From Capnocytophaga stomatis (GTDB lineage: Bacteria; Bacteroidota; Bacteroidia; Flavobacteriales; Flavobacteriaceae), in the NCBI RefSeq assembly GCF_002302635.1, contig NZ_CP022387.1, positions 2,356,001-2,420,000 of the forward strand: 64,000 bases of DNA. The letters are read 5' to 3'. Positions within the stretch are counted from its first letter, which is position 1. Every line of letters begins with the position of its first letter. A model generated the notes under the pieces. That model was given only the letters and a program-made list of their open reading frames with translations, searched no databases and was not told the DNA's origin. Of the stretch, positions 18,001 through 27,129 are shown in pieces. A program made the position numbers and the translations under genes.

Positions 18001-21000
18001 AGCCATTGGAGCTTACTGTGGGGGTACATTCTGTGGTTTATACTTTTACAGATGCTTTAGGAAATACAGCTTCGAGGACATTGGTCATCACAATTAATGA
18101 ACCTAAGTTAGAATCTTCTCTGACAGATAAATATACCGATGGAGGAGCAAATGAATTGACAGAATTAACAGCCGACCAATTGTTCTACTATGAGGTGAGT
18201 TATCAAAACATAGGGCAAGAAATCATTTCAAAAGCCGAATTAACCGTACAGTTGCCAAGTAATTCAAATGTGGAGCCATCGGCAGTACACTCTGTAGATG
18301 TTTCCGGAGCTGGAGCAGGAACTATTCCCGTATATAATCCGACAAATAAGTCATATACTTTCACAATTCCGAATTATCCGTCAACGGGAGGAAAAGTTAG
18401 AATTCCTTTGCAACTTACAGGAGGTCAGGAAGAAGCTGCAAAACCTTGTATGAATTTTCTTGGGTTTAAATCTGTAATAAAATATGAAGGGGGAGGAGCA
18501 GCTTGTTTACGAAACGACACGAAAACAGTTTCTTCAACTATTGAAATTAATACTTCAGATAATAGAAAAGAAGCGATTTTCTGTACAGTAACTCCTCTCG
18601 AAGCACAACCATTATTTACAGGTTATCAGTGGTTTAGAGGAAACACAAAACTTATAGAAGAAACTAACAGAACATTCACACCTACCGTGTCTGATATCTA
18701 TACAGTGGAAAAATATATCCTTTGTGGAACAAAAACAGTAACAAGTTTTGAAATTTTTGATTTTAAAATTCCTGTGGAAATCAAGGATATAACAGTAGTA
18801 AGAGACAAGGTGAATTGTGTGGATAAAGGACAATTGAGAATTGATACAACGGTAGAAGGTTTAGCTCCTTATCGTTATATGGCTCGATTAAGTACAGAAC
18901 CATTCCCTACAGAAGCAGATTTTACCACACCAAATCCAACGGATGTTGTGACAAATTTTGGAGATAATATTTTGGATTTACCAATAGGAACTTACAAAGT
19001 TTATGTGTTGGATAGTAATAGTAAGGGTTGTATCAAAGAATACACACAGAAAACATTTACAATTAGTCAGGCACTTGAGCCATCAATAGATAATATTGAG
19101 GTTGATGTATGTAACCCATCAAACGGGAAATACAACGTAAATGTTAATATCACTTTCGGAGAACCTACGCTTAGCCATTACTATGTGTTGGACGGAGCGA
19201 CCCCAATACAGATAAACGTAACGCCGTTCACTATTCCGGAATTATCACCAGGTATTCACACCATAACTGTGGTTGATTCGGATAATTGCGGTGATACACG
19301 TACTGTTACTGTAAATGCACCGGTTACGTTGGGAGCGGCAAGTGTTACGAGAGAACTTTCTTGTAAAAACCCAACGGCGGCACAAATTACTTTGGCAGAT
19401 ATTTCAGGAGGGACAGGCATTTATACCTACGAGCTTGTTCAAGTAATAGACAGAGCAACTAATTCATATACAACTGTTTCTTCGTCAACGGTAACGATTC
19501 CTTCAAATACATCAACTTCTGTGACGGTAGATGTTTCAGTGGTTGGTGAGTATGAATTCCGAGTTAGAGATTCGCAGATGGTTTCTTGCACCACTCCGAA
19601 AATCAGCAATCCTGTCATAGTGGAAGCAGCCAAATTACCGGAAATAGATGCTCAGCAGACCAAGATAACTCCTGAATCTTGCTACAAACAAGCCGAAGGA
19701 AGTATCGAATTGGTAGCAACATCAGCGAGTTTGGAGCCGATTGATTTTAAAATAATTCAGATGAAGGATTTGACAACAGGAATAGTAACCCCTACAGTTA
19801 TTACGCCGGCGTCATCTTCAGCGAATACAGCGAAATTTACAAATTTGTCAGGAACAATTGCAGGAATTGAATATACGATAGAGCTAACAGGAAATAACGG
19901 ATGTAAACGACAAATACAAGAAATTGTTAAATTAAATCCGCCTATATTGGCAAATAACGCTTTGAGCACTACGCAACTTTCGTGTGTTACAAATTCCAAT
20001 TTGGAAGCCGTGATTTCCTTCGATGCAAATCAAATAAGTGGGGGAGTACCTCCATACACTTGGGAGTTTTTCAACAAAACAACAGGAACTTCCGCAGGAG
20101 GAAATAATCAATCAACTATTTCTGTAACAGATGTTAATGGAGGAACATTTTATGTAGAAGTAAGAGATTCTGCGGGATGTGCTACAAACACGAATGAGGT
20201 AACAATTAATCCTTCTTTCAGTTTATCGAATGTTGCAGTAACTGTTGCCAACCCAATAACTTGTTTGGTAAACGAACAAATTTCGGTAAATGTAACAGCT
20301 ACACCGAATTACATTCCGGGAACAGAACTTCGTTTTACTGCAAAAAGATTGAGTGATAACTTCACAGTAAGTGAAACTTATTCATCAACAACGGCTACAA
20401 ATTCTGTAAGTTACACATTTACAGGTTTATTGCCAGCGGGTGATTACGAAATAACAGTTGAAAATTTGGTTACAAATTGCAACACAAAAGGCACTCATCA
20501 AGTAGGAGATTTAACGGATAAGTTTGAAATTAACAAATCAAATGAAAGGCAACCTTCTTGTTATCAGGAAAATGATGGTAGAATAACGCTTACTTTTGTA
20601 GATAAGAAGCCAACTGTTGGAGGAAATAAAGCCACAGAAGGATTTACTTATACAATTACGCATCAGACTACAAATCAGACAGTAACGGGAGTTGTCCCTG
20701 TGGGAGAATCAGTTGTAGAGGTATTGAATTTGACTGGTGGAGATTATCGTATTGATGCAATTTCAACAGCGAACGGTTGTTCGGTAGGTACTTTATTTAC
20801 GATACCGCAGGCAGCTTCGGAAATTGTTGTTAAAGCGACTCCGGTAACTCCCCAAGTGAGTTGTGAAACCAATAAAGGAGATATTTCTGTGGAGATTGTA
20901 AGTGGAGGCAAAGCTCCTTACTCGGTAACTTTGTCTTCTGCTACGGAAAATGTAACACAAACAATTCAAGATAAGTTGGTTGTATTCAAAGGATTATCAG

Positions 21001-22457
21001 CAGGAGTGTACACAATCGCCTTAACGGACGATTGGGGCTGCTCAACTTATACAGGCACACAAACAGTTGAATTGAAAGCTCCTGAAGCGGTAGTTGCCAG
21101 TGTAACAACGACGAATGCAAGCTGTAACGGGCAAAATGATGGAAGAATAGTCGTTACGAATGTGAGTGGAGGTTCCGGTTCAAATATATTTACGTATGAA
21201 TTGGAAAACGGAACAGACCCGAAAATAACGCAAGCATCAAATATTTTTGAAAATCTGAAAGCAGGTGCTTATGTGGTGACAGTTGTCGATAATATGGGGT
21301 GTAAAACTGTTACAAACACTGCGATAACCGAACCTACTTTAATAGAAACCAAAATAGACGTAACAGCTTCTGACAGAATTGTTTGCTATGGAGATGCGGA
21401 CGGTTACGTGAAAATTAAAGCTAAAGGAGGAACTCAACCTTATTCGATTGATATTTATACAAAGGAATCAAATAGCAGAGTTACGCCAGTTTCGTATGTG
21501 ACTCCAAATCCTCCAAATCCGGCATTGGCTCCGGAAGTTGAAATCACAACAGACTCGATTTTGAAATCAGGTGTTTACTATGCAAAAGTAACAGATGCTA
21601 CTGGTTGTTCGGTAGTTACAAGTGAATTTACGATTGAGGAATTTCCTGATATCCAACCGAAGGAAGTTTATCAGGATAAAACTTGTAATTCAAACGGGCT
21701 TTATGACCCAATTGCGGTGAGATTTGCAAGTGCTGTAGATGCAAATAATACGTTTTATATTTTGAATGGTACTCGAGGTTCGTTCTCAAGTGTTGAAGGA
21801 AATTACGGATTTATAGATAATTACGACAGAACGGTAGCAATACAAACCTTAACCATAGAGTATGTAAAATCACATTCTGACGGGCAACAATTAGGAAAAT
21901 GTACAAGCTCTGTTTCAACAGTAACTGTGGAAGAAATTAAGGCTTTAACAGCAACGGAAGTTATCAATAATGGTTTGAATACTATTGAGGTAAAAGCCGA
22001 GGGAGGAGTAGCTCCGTACCGATATTCATTTAATAATCAAGACCAAGGAGATAATCCGGTGTATATTGTAAAAGAAAGCGACCCGAGATATGTTGACCCG
22101 CTGACAAATGAGGTTAGCAGAGAAATTTCAGTTGAGGTAACAGATGCTTTAGGTTGTACTTATACCCTTACAATAAGAAAAGTGTTCTATGATATCGTGA
22201 CGCCGAATTTCTTTACTCCGGATGGTGACGGGATAAATGACAGATGGAAACCAAAAAATATTGAAAACTACCCGAAATCGAGGACTTACATCTTTGATAG
22301 AAATGGTAGAACGATGACAATATTAACGCCTGTTGATTCTTGGGACGGAATGTATGAGGGCAAACATATGCCATCGGGTGATTATTGGTATATTTTAGAG
22401 CTTAACAAGGCGAAAGATAACCGAAAATTCTATGGTAATTTTACACTATACAGGTAA
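15042..22457 (+). CDS. Giant T9SS-secreted surface protein with SprB-like repeats and type-B C-terminal sorting domain
   Basis: The 2471-residue product starts with a signal peptide (about 1-20, ending VAGQ). The middle holds a HYR-like module (about 938-1025, from DRDAPQITTFPDN to RTLVITINEP) and a DUF11-like stretch (around YYEVSYQNIGQ). From about 1250 to 2190 there is a string of SprB-like repeats with the recurring pattern C..N.G.I.....GG..PY.......G....G..AG.Y.V...D..GC. The last 90 residues, from TPNFFTPDGDGINDRW to FYGNFTLYR, are the gliding-motility-associated C-terminal domain used as a type-B sorting signal by the type IX system. It is therefore likely a surface adhesin. A TAATTTTG element (14926-14933) lies about 110 bases upstream of the start. 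Confidence 0.92.
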   Translation: MMRRIFLILAFFVVSQWVAGQCYDINGFNVTSVESVCLANGQVSVQLPAASAGCTASLTVELKLPSGSTGGLKHNVALGETITFDDLASGDYSVLLHDPSGASSSPKKINVAGTFVKLNINGLELCGATMSRTDTTSPAFSQEDGTIRFTIVGGTGVGTDFQVSLEDENGNILVPVRNITRPNASANFTYTLEKESPTDRIPSGIKAFLVVKNVVPSNIRNCEEDIKKVEINTPPAIYLPGSYNIAWGPIALRAEDDCKYSFGINIRRADGQTVHHNGGCRSNDILHYFRATGRAKIEVINSSDPSRVGNVDNLDYHSTNPSRGFNGWGYRTYPVYLEGDELLITIDDGLGTVLQRRFKLDVTPQGGFALSNSSSESGACEPYLRIKTSFGNSGTKYFTDLLSGGTFPITGYQWANAYTRQNWTAGKFKYEVEKEISTGTYSKVTHTEPDYDIVDVTPHGAGTYRVRVVSGAGCPVQEQIIRNVNYLSTNRFEKAFGSIQRNRGIYNGTVSFRMPMPTDFYYIHPSDPPGTSSKAKLTITRADGQSSVSFLTSLFFEEPVDKTINFPIEIPLIPGTINPNGVDFVGLGDFPPGEYIFKLEDACDSATRTIQFADIEAMSFGTGNNAPSYRVIKKCDTNEITYTLGNVAPNRDWIHVYLQRRNALGNWDIVNTRNFAPEGTFSNLTAGIYRLVTSNYYYMTMVGTPSPLEFVWTLLPPFANFPLTGLRTPDNLYVLQEVRGYSPDIEIKPRNFQPYVSSISCGTTDGSGMVLIDLSLSDLADEDVTYILYKEEVGGIKTAVASETLSSTVKTHSFQNLDNGRYTVEIKNTCFDYVTQPVEVNSDAVFQLGVDSSQNICPGDMATMKVNVSPALFDIEWFRINPNTGTKEGPLGIGQKIFTETVHTQTTYEVTVKLKNHFGCDSTSGSTQTTTITIIDDRDAPQITTFPDNQIHTIPAGLCTVSNITWQEPTYTDICPNTVTVSSTHTQPLELTVGVHSVVYTFTDALGNTASRTLVITINEPKLESSLTDKYTDGGANELTELTADQLFYYEVSYQNIGQEIISKAELTVQLPSNSNVEPSAVHSVDVSGAGAGTIPVYNPTNKSYTFTIPNYPSTGGKVRIPLQLTGGQEEAAKPCMNFLGFKSVIKYEGGGAACLRNDTKTVSSTIEINTSDNRKEAIFCTVTPLEAQPLFTGYQWFRGNTKLIEETNRTFTPTVSDIYTVEKYILCGTKTVTSFEIFDFKIPVEIKDITVVRDKVNCVDKGQLRIDTTVEGLAPYRYMARLSTEPFPTEADFTTPNPTDVVTNFGDNILDLPIGTYKVYVLDSNSKGCIKEYTQKTFTISQALEPSIDNIEVDVCNPSNGKYNVNVNITFGEPTLSHYYVLDGATPIQINVTPFTIPELSPGIHTITVVDSDNCGDTRTVTVNAPVTLGAASVTRELSCKNPTAAQITLADISGGTGIYTYELVQVIDRATNSYTTVSSSTVTIPSNTSTSVTVDVSVVGEYEFRVRDSQMVSCTTPKISNPVIVEAAKLPEIDAQQTKITPESCYKQAEGSIELVATSASLEPIDFKIIQMKDLTTGIVTPTVITPASSSANTAKFTNLSGTIAGIEYTIELTGNNGCKRQIQEIVKLNPPILANNALSTTQLSCVTNSNLEAVISFDANQISGGVPPYTWEFFNKTTGTSAGGNNQSTISVTDVNGGTFYVEVRDSAGCATNTNEVTINPSFSLSNVAVTVANPITCLVNEQISVNVTATPNYIPGTELRFTAKRLSDNFTVSETYSSTTATNSVSYTFTGLLPAGDYEITVENLVTNCNTKGTHQVGDLTDKFEINKSNERQPSCYQENDGRITLTFVDKKPTVGGNKATEGFTYTITHQTTNQTVTGVVPVGESVVEVLNLTGGDYRIDAISTANGCSVGTLFTIPQAASEIVVKATPVTPQVSCETNKGDISVEIVSGGKAPYSVTLSSATENVTQTIQDKLVVFKGLSAGVYTIALTDDWGCSTYTGTQTVELKAPEAVVASVTTTNASCNGQNDGRIVVTNVSGGSGSNIFTYELENGTDPKITQASNIFENLKAGAYVVTVVDNMGCKTVTNTAITEPTLIETKIDVTASDRIVCYGDADGYVKIKAKGGTQPYSIDIYTKESNSRVTPVSYVTPNPPNPALAPEVEITTDSILKSGVYYAKVTDATGCSVVTSEFTIEEFPDIQPKEVYQDKTCNSNGLYDPIAVRFASAVDANNTFYILNGTRGSFSSVEGNYGFIDNYDRTVAIQTLTIEYVKSHSDGQQLGKCTSSVSTVTVEEIKALTATEVINNGLNTIEVKAEGGVAPYRYSFNNQDQGDNPVYIVKESDPRYVDPLTNEVSREISVEVTDALGCTYTLTIRKVFYDIVTPNFFTPDGDGINDRWKPKNIENYPKSRTYIFDRNGRTMTILTPVDSWDGMYEGKHMPSGDYWYILELNKAKDNRKFYGNFTLYR

Positions 22458-22472
22458 ATTTAAATAATAAAG

Positions 22473-22500
22473 AAGGGAGAGAAATTTCCCTTTTTTGTTT
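22473..22500 (+). terminator. Terminator of the giant surface protein gene
   Basis: The arms AAGGGA (22473-22478) and TCCCTT (22487-22492) form a short GC-containing stem followed by T-rich sequence. It lies 16 bases after the stop. Confidence 0.65.
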
Positions 22501-22520
22501 GTAAAAATATAAAATAATAA

Positions 22521-23039
22521 ATGGAAAAAATGATTTTTGAACATTGCCCTAATTGTACTTCAACAAATGTTGAATTTCCGAATAATGTGCGTTTTTTCTG
22601 TCACGATTGTGACTTTGTTTATTATCACAATATAGCGGCTGCGGTCGTTGTTGTGTTCAGGCATCGGGATAAAATTCTCTTTACGGTCAGAAATGTAGAG
22701 CCTGACAAAGGCAAATTGGACTTGCCAGGGGGATTCATCGACCCGAATGAAAATGCAGAACAAGCGGCTTGCCGTGAAGTTAGGGAGGAACTTGGGCTGG
22801 ATATACAACCTTCACAGTTGAAGTACGTTACAACTTTCCCGAATAATTATCTGTATAAAAATGTTCCTTATCGCACGATGGATATTTTCTTTGAATGTCC
22901 TCTTGAAGAAGCTGAATTAAAGGTAAATGCAGAAGATGAAATTCAGGCTTTAAAGTGGATTTCCATAAATCAAATTGATTTAAATGAAATAGGATTTACG
23001 TCGATTCGTAACGTAATTGCGAGCCATTATAAGGGATAG
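22521..23039 (+). CDS. NUDIX hydrolase with N-terminal zinc ribbon
   Basis: The first 35 residues have the four-cysteine ribbon CPNC...CHDC. The NUDIX box follows, matching G-x5-E-x7-REUxEExGU: GFIDPNE, then NAEQAAC, then REVREELGL. This fusion resembles the NADH pyrophosphatase (NudC)-like and ADP-ribose-type hydrolases. At 172 residues it lacks the long N-terminal domain of NudC, so the substrate cannot be named. It is probably a cytoplasmic housekeeping enzyme. Confidence 0.88.
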   Translation: MEKMIFEHCPNCTSTNVEFPNNVRFFCHDCDFVYYHNIAAAVVVVFRHRDKILFTVRNVEPDKGKLDLPGGFIDPNENAEQAACREVREELGLDIQPSQLKYVTTFPNNYLYKNVPYRTMDIFFECPLEEAELKVNAEDEIQALKWISINQIDLNEIGFTSIRNVIASHYKG

Positions 23040-23104
23040 AAAAAATCACGTTTGAACTTTTTAACATAGAAGTGAAAATTATATTAAAAATACTGAAATA
23101 ATTT

Positions 23105-23135
23105 TTTGGTGTTTTTGAAAAAAGAATTATCTTTG
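23105..23135 (+). promoter_or_regulatory. Promoter of nanA: TTTG-N19-TATCTTTG
   Basis: TTTG (23105-23108) and TATCTTTG (23128-23135) are 19 bases apart, an exact fit to the Bacteroidota consensus. The start codon lies 27 bases downstream of the -7 element, so nanA is likely a single-gene transcript. Confidence 0.8.
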
Positions 23136-23161
23136 CACTATGTAATACATAATACAGTAAG

Positions 23162-24058
23162 ATGAAAAGTTTAATAGCTGCAACTTACGCTCCGATGGAT
23201 TCAAAAGGAGTAGTTTCAACCAAGGTAGTTCCTCAATACGCCGATTTTTTAAAAAGAAACGGTGTTAAGGGTATCTTTGCAAATGGTTCTACAGGTGATT
23301 TTGCTTCGCTTTCTGTTGAAGAAAGGAAAGAAATCATTGAGGCGTGGGCTGAGCAGAAATCTCCAGACTTTTTCATTACCAACCACGTGGGGGACATCAA
23401 TTTAAATCACGCTGTGGAATTGGCAAAACATTCTGCGGATAAGGTTGATGCAATCTCCACATTAGCACCTTTTTACTTCAAACCGAATCTTGAAAAATTA
23501 ATAGATTATTGTAAAGCTATTGCCGAAGCAGCTCCAAACGTACCTTTTTATTATTATCATATTCCTGATTTAACTGGGGCTAACTTTGATATGACTCAAT
23601 TTATGCAAAAAGTTAAGGAAGAAATTCCTACCTTTGCAGGGTTGAAGTTCACGCAGAACAATATGATTCATTTTACCCAATCAAGATTTTATAATAATCA
23701 GGAATTCAATATTCTTTTTGGGGTAGATGAGGCTTTTTTACCAAGCTTGCCTTTGGGAGCAACAGGCTGGGTGGGAAGTACTTACAATCATTTGGCGAAA
23801 CTTTATTTGGCAATCAAAGAAAATTTTGAGAAAGGAAATAACGAATTTGCTGCTGATTTACAGCAAAAAGCCATAGAATTTGTTAATATTGTGGCTTCTT
23901 ACGGAGGGTTTAATGGTGGCGGAAAGAGTTTTATGCGTTTGTTAGGTGTAGATTGCGGAAGTGCCAGATATCCTCACGTGACACTAACAGCAAGCCAATT
24001 GCAGGAAATTTACTCAAAATTGGAGAAATTAGGAATTACAGAATATTTATCAAAATAG
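23162..24058 (+). CDS. nanA: N-acetylneuraminate lyase
   Basis: The enzyme is a class I aldolase of the DapA/NanA superfamily that splits sialic acid into N-acetylmannosamine and pyruvate. GSTGDF (42-47) corresponds to the pyruvate-carboxylate loop. Tyr132 in YYYHIPDLTG is the expected proton shuttle and Lys162 in GLKFTQ is the Schiff-base lysine. HIP in place of the NIP of E. coli, and the GLKFT form, agree with NanA-like rather than DapA-like members. The length of 298 residues is normal. No other nan gene is nearby, so uptake and kinase steps must be encoded elsewhere. Confidence 0.9.
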   Translation: MKSLIAATYAPMDSKGVVSTKVVPQYADFLKRNGVKGIFANGSTGDFASLSVEERKEIIEAWAEQKSPDFFITNHVGDINLNHAVELAKHSADKVDAISTLAPFYFKPNLEKLIDYCKAIAEAAPNVPFYYYHIPDLTGANFDMTQFMQKVKEEIPTFAGLKFTQNNMIHFTQSRFYNNQEFNILFGVDEAFLPSLPLGATGWVGSTYNHLAKLYLAIKENFEKGNNEFAADLQQKAIEFVNIVASYGGFNGGGKSFMRLLGVDCGSARYPHVTLTASQLQEIYSKLEKLGITEYLSK

Positions 24059-24116
24059 TAAATAACAAAGTTTTTTTCATAATTTTTATTTTTAAGTTTT
24101 CTTTTTTATTATTTTA

Positions 24117-24152
24117 AAAAACGGTTGATGTGAATCAATCGTTTTTATTTTT
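24117..24152 (+). terminator. Terminator of nanA
   Basis: AAAAACGGTTGAT (24117-24129) pairs with ATCAATCGTTTTT (24134-24146) with one G-T pair around a four-base loop and then a T-rich run. The remaining AT-rich stretch to 24500 holds nothing that I recognise. Confidence 0.75.
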
Positions 24153-24502
24153 TATAAAAATAGATTGCTTTTTTTGTACATTGTTAATTATTAGTTATTT
24201 ATTCTCATTTCAAATTGATAAACAGTTACTTTTTTTAATCCTGATAATTACAGTTTAATAATTTTTTCAGATTATTTTTCAAAAAATTTCATTTAGTTTT
24301 AATTATTTTATAACTTTGTACTGATTTCCGTATGAAGATAACCTTACCAATGTTCATTTACTTCCAAGCTAACTCAGAAATTTTTGATAATTTTAAGGTT
24401 CATAATTAAACATTTTTTGATAAATCCAATTAAGTTTATAATTCTGATTTTTAATTAGTTGTGTTATTTTTGCTCGATTTGGATTAATAAAATTATAAAA
24501 AT

Positions 24503-24546
24503 AAGACAATAAAGTCTTTTTATTTTAATATATTTTTATACTTTTG
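24503..24546 (+). promoter_or_regulatory. nos operon promoter with upstream inverted repeat
   Basis: The -7 element TACTTTTG (24539-24546) lies 35 bases before the cytochrome start. An inverted repeat AAGAC-N6-GTCTT (24503-24518) is centred about 40 bases upstream of the inferred transcription start. That is the place for an activator that replaces a poor -33 element. No TTTG is seen at -33. Confidence 0.6.
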
Positions 24547-24581
24547 CCAAGAAATATACTAACAAACTAATAATAATTCGT

Positions 24582-25085
24582 ATGAAAAGAATAACAACAA
24601 CATTAGCAGCAGTTTTACTCATTTTTGCAAGTTGTAAAAACAACAATCAGAATCAGCAGCAAACACAAGAAAGTACGCCTCAAACAACAGTAACGGAAAA
24701 AGAAACTCCTAAAGCTGAGGTGGTGGATACGTCTAATCCTTCGGATTTTATGTCAAACAAAGGAATAGGTCCGGTCAAAAGTGTAACCATTGGCGAAACA
24801 ATTGACCAAGCTATGGCTAAAAAAGGAGAGGAGCATTTCAAAACATTGTGCTCGGCTTGCCATAGACCTACAAAAAAATTCATTGGTCCGGCTCCGAAAG
24901 ACATTTTAAAAAGACGTTCGCCAGAGTGGGTTATGAATATGATTATGAATCCGGAAGAAATGATTCAGAAAGACCCAATCGCAATGCAATTGCTTAAAGA
25001 GGCTAACGGAGCTCCGATGGCAAACCAAAATGTTTCTGAGCAACAGGCTCGTGAAATTTTGGAATATTTCAGAACCATCGAATAA
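24582..25085 (+). CDS. Lipoprotein c-type cytochrome of the nos operon
   Basis: A lipoprotein signal (LLIFASC, Cys18) is followed by a Gln/Thr-rich linker to about residue 60 and one heme c domain. The heme-binding motif is CSACH (90-94), and a Met in the GAPMANQN segment near residue 147 is the probable axial ligand. It is likely a periplasmic membrane-anchored electron donor to NosZ, whose gene starts 27 bases downstream. Cytochrome genes of this kind directly precede nosZ in several Flavobacteriia, which supports the role. Confidence 0.85.
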   Translation: MKRITTTLAAVLLIFASCKNNNQNQQQTQESTPQTTVTEKETPKAEVVDTSNPSDFMSNKGIGPVKSVTIGETIDQAMAKKGEEHFKTLCSACHRPTKKFIGPAPKDILKRRSPEWVMNMIMNPEEMIQKDPIAMQLLKEANGAPMANQNVSEQQAREILEYFRTIE

Positions 25086-25112
25086 TTTTGGATAATATTA
25101 AATAGTTTCTAT

Positions 25113-27068
25113 ATGAAAAATGTAATTAAATTTTTCGGATGCGTTACTTTGTTGTCGGCAATAGTATCTTGCGGCTCTGACAAAAAAAACGGTCAAGGCA
25201 TATTGGATACCGATGTGGCATCAAAAGTATATGTAAAACCCGGTGAACACGACGAGTTTTATGCTTTTCTATCGGGTGGATTTAGCGGACAGGTAAGCGT
25301 TTACGGTTTGCCTTCCGGGCGTTTGCTTAAAGTGATTCCCGTATTTTCTCAGGACCCTGAAAAAGGATACGGCTACAACGAGGAAACAAAACCAATGTTG
25401 GAAACCACACACGGCTTCATTCCTTGGGACGACTCGCACCACCCTGAACTTTCTCAAACAAACGGAGAAACGGACGGACGTTGGTTATTCATTAACGGAA
25501 ATAATACGCCGCGTATCGCACGTATTGATTTATCTACCTTTGAAACTGCCGAGATTATCGAAATCCCGAACAGTGCCGGAAACCACAGTTCACCTTTTAC
25601 TACGGAAAATACCGAATACATAGTTGCAGGAACTCGTTTTGCAGTGCCTTATCCGCAGGGAGATGTGGCTATCAATCAGTACAAAGGAAAATTCAAAGGT
25701 GTGCTTTCATTCATCAAAGTTGACCCTCAAACCGGCCGAATGAATATTGAATTTCAGGTGTTAATGCCAGGATTCAATTACGATTTGGCTCACTCCGGTA
25801 AGGGAGCTTCTCACGGTTGGATGTTCTTCACAACGTACAACACCGAAGAGGCTAACACACTTCTGGAAGTAGAGGCTTCTCAAAATGATAAAGACTTCAT
25901 CGCTGCCATAAACTGGAAAAAAGCAGAAGAATTCATCAAAGAAGGTAAGTTCAAAGAGGTAGAAGCAAGCTATATGCATAACATTTACGATGAACACACA
26001 CACATCGCGACTTCTACCAAACAAAACAAAGTGAAAGTTTTATCGCCTGAAGAATGCCCCGGATTGGTTTATTTGCTACCAACACCAAAATCTCCTCACG
26101 GAGTGGATGTTGACCCAACAGGGGAATATATCGTTGGTAACGGAAAACTTTCTACGGATTTGACCGTTCACTCTTTCACAAAAGTTTTGAAAGCCATCGA
26201 AGAGAAAAAATTTGAAGGAGAGGCTTACGGAATGCCAATCTTGAAAATGGACGAAGTAGTTGGAGGAATCGTGAAAGAAGCAGGGCTCGGACCTCTTCAC
26301 ACAGAGTTTGACGACAAAGGTTTTGCTTACACTACGCTTTTCATTTCTTCTGAAGTTATCAAATGGAAAGTAGGTACTTGGGAAATTGTGGACAGACAGC
26401 CGGTGTACTACTCTCCGGGGCACTTAATGATTCCGGGAGGAGACTCCAAAAAACCAGACGGAAAATATCTGTTGATTATGAATAAAATTACGAAAGACAG
26501 ATATCTGCCAACAGGTCCAGAACTTACACAATCTGCACAATTATTTGATATTTCAGGAGATAAAATGCAACTTTTGTTGGATTTCCCAACCATCGGTGAG
26601 CCTCACTATGCACAAGGTATTCACGCTGACAAAATAGCTCCTAAATCTGTAAAATATTATCCGCTTAAAGATAATAAACACCCGTACGTTGTAAGAAGCG
26701 ACGCAGAGGCAAAAGTAGTTCGTGAAGGAAACATCGTTCACGTGTATATGGGAATGATTCGTAGCCACTTCTCTCCTGATAATATTGAAGGAATTAAAGT
26801 AGGTGACAAGGTTTACTTCCACGTAACCAACTTAGAGCAAGATTGGGATATTCCTCACGGATTCTCAGTATTGGGTGCACAAAATGCCGAGTTGCTCGTT
26901 ATGCCGGGACAAACAGAAACTCTTTATTGGGAGCCTCTGAAAGCGGGAATTTATCCGTTCTATTGTACAGACTTCTGTTCTGCTTTGCATCAAGAAATGC
27001 AAGGATACATTCGTGTTTCAGACAAAAATGCGAATGTTGAACTCAAATGGAGTTTAGGTGAAGAATAA
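25113..27068 (+). CDS. nosZ: Nitrous-oxide reductase, clade II, lipoprotein-type signal
   Basis: NosZ reduces N2O to N2 in the periplasm. The C-terminal cupredoxin domain shows the CuA ligands: His582 in IPHGF and Cys618, Cys622, His626 and Met629 in CTDFCSALHQEM. The beta-propeller holds the conserved histidines for the CuZ cluster, including SHHPE, DEHTH, SPHGVD, PLHTEF, GHLM and EPHYAQ. The leader is short and Sec-like, without the twin-arginine motif of clade I, and it ends in the lipobox IVSC (Cys20). The enzyme may therefore be membrane-anchored. The length of 651 residues is normal for clade II. Confidence 0.95.
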   Translation: MKNVIKFFGCVTLLSAIVSCGSDKKNGQGILDTDVASKVYVKPGEHDEFYAFLSGGFSGQVSVYGLPSGRLLKVIPVFSQDPEKGYGYNEETKPMLETTHGFIPWDDSHHPELSQTNGETDGRWLFINGNNTPRIARIDLSTFETAEIIEIPNSAGNHSSPFTTENTEYIVAGTRFAVPYPQGDVAINQYKGKFKGVLSFIKVDPQTGRMNIEFQVLMPGFNYDLAHSGKGASHGWMFFTTYNTEEANTLLEVEASQNDKDFIAAINWKKAEEFIKEGKFKEVEASYMHNIYDEHTHIATSTKQNKVKVLSPEECPGLVYLLPTPKSPHGVDVDPTGEYIVGNGKLSTDLTVHSFTKVLKAIEEKKFEGEAYGMPILKMDEVVGGIVKEAGLGPLHTEFDDKGFAYTTLFISSEVIKWKVGTWEIVDRQPVYYSPGHLMIPGGDSKKPDGKYLLIMNKITKDRYLPTGPELTQSAQLFDISGDKMQLLLDFPTIGEPHYAQGIHADKIAPKSVKYYPLKDNKHPYVVRSDAEAKVVREGNIVHVYMGMIRSHFSPDNIEGIKVGDKVYFHVTNLEQDWDIPHGFSVLGAQNAELLVMPGQTETLYWEPLKAGIYPFYCTDFCSALHQEMQGYIRVSDKNANVELKWSLGEE

Positions 27069-27080
27069 AAACAAATCCGT

Positions 27081-27114
27081 AAAGTAAGTACGTAACAATG
27101 CGTACTTACTTTAT
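27081..27114 (+). terminator. Perfect hairpin downstream of nosZ, inside the operon
   Basis: TAAAGTAAGTACG (27081-27093) and CGTACTTACTTTA (27102-27114) form a perfect 13-bp stem with an 8-base loop. It is followed by only a short T/A stretch, so it could be a partial terminator or a 3'-end stabiliser of the nosZ message rather than a full stop. Confidence 0.7.
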
Positions 27115-27129
27115 TTAAAACCAGCTGTT

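Noticed and set aside
24059-24500. Small RNA or riboswitch in the gap before nos
   Set aside because: The stretch is almost pure A/T and I found no structured conserved element beyond the terminator and promoter.
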